NCBI RefSeq assembly: GCF_001705035.1
Contig: NZ_MCIG01000013.1
Coordinates: 19,700 to 53,734 of the forward strand
Source: Curtobacterium sp. UCD-KPL2560
GTDB taxonomy: Bacteria > Actinomycetota > Actinomycetes > Actinomycetales > Microbacteriaceae
Reading direction: 5' to 3'
Length of the DNA stretch: 34,035 bases
Part shown: piece after piece, positions 7,417 to 14,551 of the stretch
How the letters are laid out: each line of letters opens with the position of its first letter
How positions within the stretch are numbered: position 1 is the stretch's first letter
The notes under the pieces: generated by a model
Seen by the model: only the letters and a program-made list of their open reading frames with translations
Told to the model about the DNA's origin: nothing
Databases searched by the model: none
Program-made: the position numbers and the translations under genes

Positions 7417-8064
7417 ATGTCCCCCAGGTCCGAGCCGGTGCAAGAGCGTGCACTCCAGACACGCGCCGCTGTCGTTCGCGGCGCCGCCGTGGTGTTCGAG
7501 CGGCGTGGGTATGCCGGGGCGTCGCTCGATCTCATCGCGGACGAGGCCGGCGTCACGCGCGGCGCGATGTACTTCCACTTCCGTTCGAAGGACGAGATCG
7601 CGAACGCCGTGATCACCGAGCAGCACCGGATCGCCCGCGTCGACGCGGAGACCGCGATGGCCAAGGCGTCGTCCGCGGTCGAGGCGATGCTGCTCATGTC
7701 CGCCGGTCTCGCCCGCCAGCTCGTCAGCGACGGTGTGGTCAGCGCAGGGATCCGGCTGACGACCGACGGGTCCGCCGCGTCGGTGTCCAACGTGACGCCG
7801 TACCGCGACTGGATGGCCACCTTCGAGAACCTCGCCGGGCTCGCCGTCGAGCAGGGCGACTTCCGGCCGGACCTCGACGCTGCCCGGTTCGCCCGGTTCG
7901 TCATCCCGGCGTACACCGGGGTGCAGCTGGTCTCGGACACGCTGCACGATCGGCAGGACCTGTTCGAACGGGTGCGGGAGATGTGGGACATCCTGCTCCC
8001 GGGCGTCGTCGTGCCCGAGCGGCTCGACGCCTGCCTCGCACTGTTGGCGGTCATCCGGCCGTGA
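7417..8064 (+). CDS. TetR-family regulator, gamma-butyrolactone receptor (ArpA/ScbR) type
   Basis: The product has 215 residues. The N-terminal helix-turn-helix spans about residues 10-55: ALQTRAAVVRGAAVVFERRGY, ASLDLIADEAGVTRGAMYFHF, then RSKDEIANAVI. The 'RGAMYFHFRSKDE' form with an AV-I continuation is characteristic of ArpA-type autoregulator receptors, and the ligand domain length fits. The gene converges with the afsA-like gene, overlapping it by 14 bases, and diverges from the epimerase gene. This trio is the classic layout of an A-factor-like signalling module. It probably represses promoters of the exporter and acyltransferase genes at 10.3-10.5 kb until the butyrolactone is made (inference). 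A GTG at 7438 is an alternative start. Confidence 0.85.
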   Translation: MSPRSEPVQERALQTRAAVVRGAAVVFERRGYAGASLDLIADEAGVTRGAMYFHFRSKDEIANAVITEQHRIARVDAETAMAKASSAVEAMLLMSAGLARQLVSDGVVSAGIRLTTDGSAASVSNVTPYRDWMATFENLAGLAVEQGDFRPDLDAARFARFVIPAYTGVQLVSDTLHDRQDLFERVREMWDILLPGVVVPERLDACLALLAVIRP

Positions 8065-8956
8065 CGTGGGTCGGCGTGACCCGCCGTGACGGTTCGGACC
8101 GCCCACGGAGCACCGCGCTCGTGCTCACCGCGCCGGACTGCTCGAAGGACACCCGCCACGTGTCGCCGTCGTCCGTCACCGTCACGGTGCACGGCTCGTC
8201 GAGCTCGACGACGGCGTCGTAGACGAGCTCCATCGTCGAGAGGTCTCCGGGGCCGCCCGCCGCCGACACCGCCTGTTGCGCGGCGCTGAGGAGCAGCATG
8301 CCCGGCACGTGGTCCAGCGGGTGGTCGAACCAGGCGGGCTCCCCGGTGTCAACGACGAGGAGGGAGACGCCTGCCCGGTCGGTCGGGGCGAGGAGGTCGA
8401 GCCCGCCACGACGGGACGGGCCGTCGACGCGTGGCGTGACGGGCGTCCGACCGTTCCGGGTCCGCTGGTAGGTGCGTCGATCGATGATCCGCGCGGCGGC
8501 GACGGCCCGACCGACCGCGCCGTCCCCGTCCTCGAACGTCGCTTCCAGGGTGAAGGCACTGACGCCGCGCGCGGACCGTCGGACGTCGACGACGCGCGCG
8601 TCGATCGAGATCGCCTCGCCGGTCTGCACCGTGCGGGCAGCGGTGCTCAGGCGCATCGACGGCATCAGGAACGCAGCATCGAGCGGCACGCCGAACGCGG
8701 TGTGGGCCAGGTAGATCGCGAGCTGCCGGACGGTCTCTGCGACGAGCGCCGGATCGACCTGCCGGGTGCGCCCGAGCAGGCGGTGGTTCCGCGGCCACTG
8801 CGCGCCGGCGAGGAAGGTCTCCCGGCCGGTGGAGTAGGCCTCGGTCACGAGCACGTCGGACAGCCACCGCCGGTGTACGAGGTGACCAGGGACGAGCTGC
8901 GCGTGGGTCAGGGCGGGAGCAGGAGCAAGGGCAGGAGCTACGAGGGTGGCGGACAC
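8051..8956 (-). CDS. AfsA/ScbA-like gamma-butyrolactone biosynthesis protein
   Basis: This is a 301-residue protein with the two tandem AfsA-type hot-dog repeats. In the first, LVHRRWLSDVLVTE and FLAGAQWPRNHRLLG match the conserved 'H-x-S-E-V-L-L-T' and 'A-Q-W-P-R-x-H' blocks. In the second, DHPLDHVPGMLLLSAAQQA matches the repeat's 'D-H-V-P-G-M' block. AfsA proteins join a beta-ketoacyl chain from an ACP to dihydroxyacetone phosphate, the committed step of A-factor-like butyrolactone synthesis. It lies on the minus strand downstream of the MFS gene, after a terminator, and converges on the receptor gene. The first 20 or so residues are Ala/Pro rich, so a later start is possible. Confidence 0.85.
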   Translation of the reverse strand: MSATLVAPALAPAPALTHAQLVPGHLVHRRWLSDVLVTEAYSTGRETFLAGAQWPRNHRLLGRTRQVDPALVAETVRQLAIYLAHTAFGVPLDAAFLMPSMRLSTAARTVQTGEAISIDARVVDVRRSARGVSAFTLEATFEDGDGAVGRAVAAARIIDRRTYQRTRNGRTPVTPRVDGPSRRGGLDLLAPTDRAGVSLLVVDTGEPAWFDHPLDHVPGMLLLSAAQQAVSAAGGPGDLSTMELVYDAVVELDEPCTVTVTDDGDTWRVSFEQSGAVSTSAVLRGRSEPSRRVTPTHVTAG

Positions 8957-8998
8957 GTCGGGTCTCCTCCGGTCGGGTTCAGTTCGGTGAGCGGGACG

Positions 8999-9041
8999 AG
9001 CAACGGCGCTGCTCCGGGATGACCGGGGCAGCGCCGTTGCT
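8999..9041. terminator. Long-stem terminator between MFS and afsA-like genes
   Basis: The arms 8999-9017 and 9023-9041 pair over 19 bp with one mismatch around a five-base loop. The hairpin follows the MFS stop codon on the minus strand by about 28 bases. It leaves only about 40 bases for an afsA-like promoter, so partial read-through from the MFS gene is possible. Confidence 0.75.
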
Positions 9042-9069
9042 GGGTGTGGTCAGCGCAGGAGCGCGGGGC

Positions 9070-10251
9070 TCACTGCACGACGGGCACGGGGGCGGTCGTC
9101 GCCGGCGCGGTGCTCCGGCGTCGGAGCGAGCCGCCGACGAGGACGAGCGCACCCACGCCCGCGAGCGCGGCGCCTGCCCAGAGCGGCGACGTGAAGCCGA
9201 GGCCGGCCGCGATGGTGACGCCGCCGAGCCACGCACCGATCGCGTTGCCCACGTTGAACGCCGCGATGTTCGCACCGGAGGCGACCGTCGGGGCGTCGCC
9301 CGCGTGTGCCATGGTGCGCAGCTGCAGGCCCGGTGCCGTCGAGAGCCCGACCGTGCCGAGCAGGAGCAGCAGCACGACCGTGGCGATCGGGTTCGCGGCG
9401 GTGAGCGCGAACACCACGAGGACGACCGCGAGGACGAGGAGGATCGAGATGAGTGCCGGGTTCAACGCGCGGTCGGCGAGCTTGCCGCCCACGAAGTTGC
9501 CGACGAAGGTCCCGGCGCCGAACAGGACGAGCAGCCAGGGCACGGCTCCGGTGCTGAAGCCCGTCACCTCGGTGAGGGTGAAGGCGATGTAGGTGAAGGC
9601 ACCGACGACGGCGCCGAACGCGAAGACGCTGGCGATCGCTGACACCCAGACCTGGGGACGCCGGAACACCGAGAACTCGGCTCGGAGCGTCGAACCACTC
9701 GGCCCCGGGGTCACCGGGACGAGCAGCCGGATGCCGATGAGCGCGACGACGCCGATGACCGTGATCGCCCAGAAGGTCGAGCGCCAGCCCAGCTGCTGCC
9801 CGAGGAACGTCCCGAGCGGGACACCGAGCACGTTCGCGGCCGTCAGTCCGGCGAACATGAGGGAGATCGCCCCGGCCTTCTTGTCCTCGGCGACCATGTC
9901 GGCCGCGACCACCGCCCCGATGCCGAAGAAGGCCCCATGGCACAGCGCCGCGACGACACGTCCGATGAGCAGGACCGAGTAGTCGGGTGCGATGGCGGAG
10001 AGCAGGTTGCCGAGGACGAACAGGACCATGAGTCCGAGCAGGACCTTCCGGCGTTCGAGTCGGTAGACGAGGGCGGTGAGGGCGATGGCCCCCAGCGCCA
10101 CGCCGAGCGCGTAGCCCGACACGAGGTAGCCGGCCACGGGCTCGGTGACGCCGGTGTCGGCAGCCACCTCGGGCAGGAGCCCGACGATGCCGAACTCCGT
10201 GAGGCCGATGCCGAACCCGCCGAGCGCGAGTGCGATCAGTCCTAGGGGCAT
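9070..10251 (-). CDS. MFS transporter, AraJ/drug-H+ antiporter type
   Basis: This is a 393-residue membrane protein with 12 hydrophobic helices. Motif A-like sequence follows helix 2 (ALVYRLERRKVLLGL), and the ALCHGAFFGIGAVVAADMV and LGVPLGTFLGQQLGWR stretches are typical of AraJ/Bcr-like DHA1 exporters. It has a short polar C-terminus rich in Thr and Pro. The ribosome binding site GGAAGGA lies upstream of the ATG at 10251. The promoter contains an inverted repeat resembling a butyrolactone-receptor operator (10283-10315), so it could be a signal-controlled exporter. It is divergent from the acyltransferase gene. Substrate unknown; sugar, drug or pathway product are all possible. Confidence 0.85.
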   Translation of the reverse strand: MPLGLIALALGGFGIGLTEFGIVGLLPEVAADTGVTEPVAGYLVSGYALGVALGAIALTALVYRLERRKVLLGLMVLFVLGNLLSAIAPDYSVLLIGRVVAALCHGAFFGIGAVVAADMVAEDKKAGAISLMFAGLTAANVLGVPLGTFLGQQLGWRSTFWAITVIGVVALIGIRLLVPVTPGPSGSTLRAEFSVFRRPQVWVSAIASVFAFGAVVGAFTYIAFTLTEVTGFSTGAVPWLLVLFGAGTFVGNFVGGKLADRALNPALISILLVLAVVLVVFALTAANPIATVVLLLLLGTVGLSTAPGLQLRTMAHAGDAPTVASGANIAAFNVGNAIGAWLGGVTIAAGLGFTSPLWAGAALAGVGALVLVGGSLRRRSTAPATTAPVPVVQ

Positions 10252-10282
10252 GTTGAGGGTCCTTCCAATCAGGGTCGGATGT

Positions 10283-10315
10283 ATTTAACAAGCCTTGCAG
10301 CCGGTTTTGTCAAGC
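10283..10315 (-). promoter_or_regulatory. MFS promoter with ARE-like inverted repeat
   Basis: On the minus strand the sequence TTGACA (10314-10309) is a consensus -35. A TGTTAA/TTAAAT -10 candidate follows after 17-19 bases. The same bases form an imperfect inverted repeat (TTAACAAGCC on one side, CCGGTTTTGTCAA on the other), similar in shape to autoregulatory elements bound by ArpA/ScbR proteins. Regulation by the adjacent TetR protein is inferred. Confidence 0.45.
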
Positions 10316-10412
10316 GGACGTGTCGAGGGAAATCGCATTGCTGTCAGCCTGTTCAGGCGCAGGAAGTGCCGTGTTTCCAGCCCGTAACGAGCGAGTGAAC
10401 GATGACGACCGA

Positions 10413-10448
10413 GTTGACAAACAATCCGATCAGCCTGTTTTGTTCAAC
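10413..10448 (+). promoter_or_regulatory. Acyltransferase-gene promoter with ARE-like inverted repeat
   Basis: GTTGACAAACA on the left and TGTTTTGTTCAAC on the right form an imperfect inverted repeat with perfect GTTGA/TCAAC ends. TTGACA at 10414-10419 is a consensus -35. The pattern shares the TTGACAAA element with the site at 10283-10315, which suggests one regulator for both divergent genes. It lies 47 bases before the ATG at 10495. Confidence 0.45.
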
Positions 10449-10494
10449 TGCACGTGAGGCACGCTCGCCTCGCGTCGACCAGGGGAGGCAGCAC

Positions 10495-12728
10495 ATGGGC
10501 ATCGAGACGACATCGGAGACCGTCACCACCACCGCCGGAGCCGGCCCGCGCGCGGAGCACACCGCTCGCATCGTGGGGTTCTTCCCGGGCCTGGGGAGCC
10601 GGTCGGCGTTCCGCGAGCACGACCCCTTCACCATGACCAGCCCCGCGGTCCGGGACGTGCTCGACGAGGCCGGGTCCGCGTTGCACGATCCACGACCGGG
10701 CGACGGTGTGCGCTCGTCAGCCGAGCCACCGCGGGACCGTCTCCGTCGACAGGGATGGGTGGGTGCGGCGTTCCTCGCGCAGTCGATCGCCCTCCACCGG
10801 CAGCTCCAGGAGTCCGCGGCCGCGCAGGACACGGACCTGGAGTTCGCCGCCGTCACAGGGGAGAGCTTCGGGATCCTCGTCGCCGCGGTGGCAGCCGGCT
10901 CGCTCGGACTGCGCGACGGGGTGCGCATCGCCGAGGCGTTCACGCCGCTCATGCTCCTGGCGTCCGAGGTCGATGCCCCGCCCGCCGAGGCCGACGACGC
11001 GTTCCTGTCCGGCCTCCGCCGACACCTCCCCCGGTTCGCGCCCGGGACCCGCCCGGTCCGGGAGCCGGCGCACGTCATCGCCCTGACCGGGGACGCCGAC
11101 CAGCTCGCGGACCTGCTCGACCACCTGGCCGCAGCGGTCCCGACCACCGACGTCGAGGTGCACAAGCGCTACTCCTGGCGCCAGGTCAACGTGTACGTCC
11201 GGGAGGGTTACACCGACCGCTTCCATCGGCTGCTCGAGGAGCACCCCTTCATCGAGGCGGAGCAGCGCAAGGAACCGACGACGTTCCTCGCCCACGCGAG
11301 CCGCATGCACGTCGTCCGGGACGCGCTGTCCTCCTGGATGACGGAGCAGGACATCCGCTTCCACGCCCCCCCCGGGTCCCCGTGGTCGCGAACCACCGGG
11401 ACGGGATGCTCCGCACCGCCGAGGACGTCCGCGACGCCGTGCTCGCGATGACCGACCGGGTGATGGACTCGGAGGCCACGGTCGCCCGGATCCGGACGCT
11501 CGACGCCGACATGGTGCTCGAGATCGGTCCCGGCGGGAAGTCCCTCGACCTCCTCGCGCAGAACGCCGCCGAGACCCCCGCCGCGGCCTGGACCGGTGGC
11601 CCCGCCGAGGAACTCCTGGCCGCGATCACCCTGTCCGGACAGCTGCGCGCCACGGTCCGGCGTCTCTCCGAAGCAGGTGGGCGACCCGGCGCCGCGGAGT
11701 TCGACCTCCTTCGAACCCTCTTCCGCACCGCCGCCGGCTCAGACTTGCACGACCGCTGGATCCGCCGGGTCATCGGCTCCACGATGGACAGCGTCGCCGA
11801 CCGTCCGCGGAACGACGGGCTGGCGGGCCTCCGGCGCTTCCTCGAGGTCTTCCGCGCCACCCACGCGCACCGCAACGACATCGACGTCGCCGCCGGTGAA
11901 CTCGTGCTCCGCGCCCGGGTCAAGAAGCGCCTGACGGGGAACGCGGATCGGCTCGGGCACGCCCGGACCGAACTCGAGGTGCTCGACGCCGCCGGTGGGT
12001 CCTCGGTCCGCCACCTCGACGGCCCGTCGCACGCGGAGTCACTCGTGTTCCACTTCGAACGCCCGCTCGACACCGGGCCCGAGGACCTCACGCGTACCCT
12101 CCGGCGGCTCGTGCGCGCGCAACCGCTCGCGGAACGCGTCCACGCCGACCTGGTACGCGCGGTGGCGACGTCCGCTACGGAGGTGGGCCGTGCCTCCCGG
12201 CCGTCCACCGGCCCCTGGAACACAGCAGCCCTCGCGCTCGTCGCGCACCGCGTCGCGCTCTTCGAACTGGTCCGCACCTTCCGTCCCGCGCTCCTCGCTC
12301 AGACCGACCACCACCTCGCGGGCAGCGACCGGCCGGGCTGGTTGATCGCGCTCGCCGTTTCGGGCGCTGTCCCGGCGGCCGACGTCGTCCCGCTCGTCGC
12401 ACGCTCCCTCCGGGACCCGGAGGGCCGCGACCAGGACGCGCTCGCGGCGGACCTGGCCGTCCTCGCCGACCGACTCGTCGGCGCGACCACCCCGGTGCTC
12501 TCACCGGACGGCATCCCGCTGACGACACGGCGCGAACTCCTCGACGCGACCCGGGCCGTGATCGTCGACGGCGCGCTCGACGCACCCGAGCGTCGCATCC
12601 AGCTGAACGGCGTGTGCCTCGTCGTCTCGCTGGGGTCGACCCTCCCGTCCTGGCGGGTCCGCACCGTGCCGCACCGCGCCGACGTCGTCTCCGTGCGGAG
12701 TGCCGGTGCGGTTCCCGAGCGGCCGTGA
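10495..12728 (+). pseudogene. Acyltransferase (FabD-like) gene with frameshift at a C8 tract
   Basis: With the frame restored the product would have about 744 residues. It starts at the ATG at 10495 after GGGGAGG. Residues 27-35 (VGFFPGLGS) and GESFG at 122-126 with nucleophile Ser124 mark a malonyl-CoA:ACP transacylase-type acyltransferase. The frame breaks at a run of eight C (11366-11373): FHAP continues properly as RVPVVANHRDGML only in another frame, which needs one more C or two fewer. Near 12175-12420 there is a second AT-like stretch (LVAHRVALFELVRTFRP, then ALAVSGAVPAADVV) in which the expected GHSxGE reads GSDRPG, so that domain looks inactive. The first AT might prime a butyrolactone or polyketide-like product. 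The frameshift could be a real lesion, a slippery contingency tract or a sequencing error. Confidence 0.6.
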
Positions 12729-13849
12729 CCGCGGTCCGCTCGGTGCTGCCCGACGCCGACGTCTGGCTCGCCTGGGCGTCACTCGCCGGACCCGCGGCCG
12801 ACGACCTCGACGACCTCGCGCCGTCGACGCTGAACCTGGACCTGGCGTTCCTCACCCCGGACGTCGTGACGGCGGCCCACGCACTCGGGCTCCGGGTGGC
12901 CGTGTGGACGGTCGACGAGGCGGCGCCGGCGGCCTGGGCAGCTGCCCTCGGCGTCGACTCGATCACCACGAACGACCTGCCGGCGGTGCGCGCGGCGTGC
13001 TCGGTGGGCCAGACCGCCGTCCCACCGGCCGTCGAGGACGCGGTCGAGGACGCCCGGGTCCTCGAGGGGGCCCGAGCGCTGGCCCGCTCGATCGCCGACG
13101 AGGTGGTCGTCCTCACCCGGACGCACCCCGTCGGCGAGGTCGCCGCGAAGGCGCACCCGGCAGACCTCGTCACCGACGTGGACCGACGGGTCGAGCAGTT
13201 CGTGCGCGGACGCGTCCGTTCCGCCTTCCCCCTGCACGGCTTCACGGGCGAGGAGTTCGGGACCAGCCCCGGCGATCGCCACCACTGGTACCTCGACCCC
13301 GTCGACGGCACGACGAACCTGGCGAACGGTCTGCCGTGGACGGCGCTGTCGCTGTGCCTGGTGCGCGCCGGTCAGCCGGTCGTCGGCGTGGTCGCGGACC
13401 CCTGGCGTGGGGAGGTGCTCGAAGCCCAGCGCGGCCGGGGTGCGGTGCGCGGCGACCGGCGGCTCCGGCTCGACCGGGAGCCGCGCAAGCTGGTCGGCAC
13501 GGTCGTCGGGACCGAACTCGACGGGCACCGGCCGTAGCCCGGCATGGACGCCTTCCTGCACGCCCTCGCGGACCGGTCCTGCACGCTGCGGATCCAGGGG
13601 TCGGGCACGCTGACCATCGCGCAGGTGGCCGCTGGGCGCGGCGTGGGCGGATGCGTCGGGGCGTTCTCACCGGTCGACCACGGTGCCGCGGTGCTGCTCG
13701 TGCACGAGGGCGGGGGAATGGTGGTCACCCGGTCCGGCACGGTCGCGGACGGCTTCCCGCCCGTCGGCGAACCGTTCCTCGTCGCGCACCCCGGCGTCGT
13801 GGACGAACTCAGCGAGCTGTGGCGCGCGGCCCTCGACACCGCCGGGTGA
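12725..13849 (+). pseudogene. Truncated GDPD - inositol monophosphatase fusion with in-frame amber stop
   Basis: The first 85 or so codons match only the C-terminal half of a glycerophosphodiester phosphodiesterase (LAFLTPDVVTAAHALGLRVAVW, split here as LAFLTPDVVTAAHAL and GLRVAVWTVDE, then GVDSITTNDLP). The N-terminal half with the RG and EN motifs is absent. An inositol-monophosphatase domain follows: GEEFG, then DPVDGTTN, and later SPVDHGAAVLLVHEGGG, so all metal-binding motifs are present. A TAG at 13535-13537 interrupts this domain in the same frame; the context HRP-stop-PGMDAF suggests a TGG (Trp) to TAG change. A restart at the ATG at 13544 would give only the C-terminal part. The GTG at 12725 overlaps the end of the preceding ORF, which may be the scar of a deletion. 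Probably non-functional. Confidence 0.7.
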
Positions 13850-14250
13850 CGACTGCTGTCGGAGTCGCCGCGCGGGTCCTGCTGCCGGCGCGCACTCCTC
13901 AGCTCGGTGGCCGGGGGCGATGCCCGCTCCTCGTGGGTGGACCGCGTGTCGGCGACCGGGCGCGGCGTCCGCACCGTCGCGGGCCGACACCGCGCGGTAC
14001 CGCGAGCACCTCACGACCTGATCGGGTACCGACCGCGCTGCCGCCGCGGCCCCCGCCGAGCGGCGACGGACCCGCGGTCCTCCTTCTTGGGGACCGTTAG
14101 CTGGCAGTTTCCAGGCAAGGGCAACGCGAGCCTTCCAGGGCTCTCAGCACCGGCACTACGTTCGCCGTAACCCGGTCCGAGGTGGACCAGGTCGGACGGC
14201 GGGGGGCCGCTCACAGGGGTTCCTCCGCGCTTACGAGAAGGAGAATCGCC
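13850..14250. other. Gene-free region upstream of the RiPP operon
   Basis: About 400 bases without a supported gene. The first 170 contain short coding-like scraps in several frames (one ends ADTARYREHLTT before a stop at 14021), probably decayed gene sequence. The rest should carry the promoter of the precursor gene. It has a small GAGCC/GGCTC hairpin near 14128 and the ribosome binding site GAGAAGGAGA at 14234-14243. I could not name a -35/-10 pair with confidence. Confidence 0.4.
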
Positions 14251-14433
14251 ATGTCACCGACCGCCGTGAACGAGCTCGAATCCGCACTGTCCGCCCTCGA
14301 GGACTTCGGCGCATGGGACGTCGTCGTCCCGGACACCGCGGAAGCAGCGATGACCGTCGAGCGTCAGGACGTCATCGAGATCACGAGTGAGTTCTCGACG
14401 CTGGGCGGTAGCCGCCCGCGCCAGATCTCCTGA
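14251..14433 (+). CDS. Putative RiPP precursor peptide (60 aa)
   Basis: This is a small acidic peptide with a strong ribosome binding site (GAGAAGGAGA, 8 bases upstream). The first 47 or so residues look like a leader: amphipathic helix (NELESALSALEDFGAWDVV), then a variable linker and DVIEITSEFSTL. It ends L-G-G followed by SRPRQIS (residues 54-60). A Gly-Gly at 52-53 is the usual cut point of many RiPP leaders, which would leave a seven-residue core with two Arg (R55 and R57); a third Arg is at 38. There are no Cys. It stands first in an operon with an RRE-arginase fusion, two PLP enzymes and an ABC exporter, so peptide Arg-to-Orn conversion is a natural prediction. No homologous precursor is known to me. 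A carrier-protein role is a weaker alternative. Confidence 0.65.
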   Translation: MSPTAVNELESALSALEDFGAWDVVVPDTAEAAMTVERQDVIEITSEFSTLGGSRPRQIS

Positions 14434-14438
14434 GGATC

Positions 14439-14474
14439 GGACGTGGCGTGCCGACCATTCGGTGCGCCACGTCC
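14439..14474 (+). terminator. Intercistronic hairpin after the precursor gene (attenuator)
   Basis: GGACGTGGCG and CGCCACGTCC pair perfectly over 10 bp, followed by a TG/TG mismatch, four more pairs (CCGA/TCGG) and a CCAT loop. No T-tract follows, so it is more likely a partial terminator or mRNA-stabilising element than a full stop. In RiPP operons such hairpins keep precursor mRNA in excess over enzyme mRNA. It would cover a GTG at 14443, which argues for a later start of the next gene. Confidence 0.65.
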
Positions 14475-14497
14475 TGCTCAGCCGCGTTCACTCCTTC

Positions 14498-14551
14498 TCA
14501 CACGAAAGCCTGCCGTGGACCTCCTCACACGAAAGCCTGCCGTGGACCTCG
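14498..14551 (+). repeat. 27-bp tandem duplication containing a GTG start codon
   Basis: Two adjacent 27-base units (14498-14524 and 14525-14551) differ only at the last base. Each contains CACGAAAGCCTGCC followed by GTG GAC CTC, so the candidate start codon of the decarboxylase gene is duplicated (GTG at 14515 and 14542, both in frame). If translation begins at the first, the protein carries a nine-residue repeat (LTRKPAVDL-like). Confidence 0.8.

Noticed and set aside
13850..14170. A gene between the IMPase remnant and the precursor
   Set aside because: Coding-like scraps appear in three frames but none is continuous or recognisable; recorded as a gap.
14251..14433. LysW-type amino-carrier protein instead of a RiPP precursor
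   Set aside because: It is acidic and of similar size, but lacks the zinc-binding Cys residues and the terminal Glu of LysW, and no ATP-grasp ligase gene is present.
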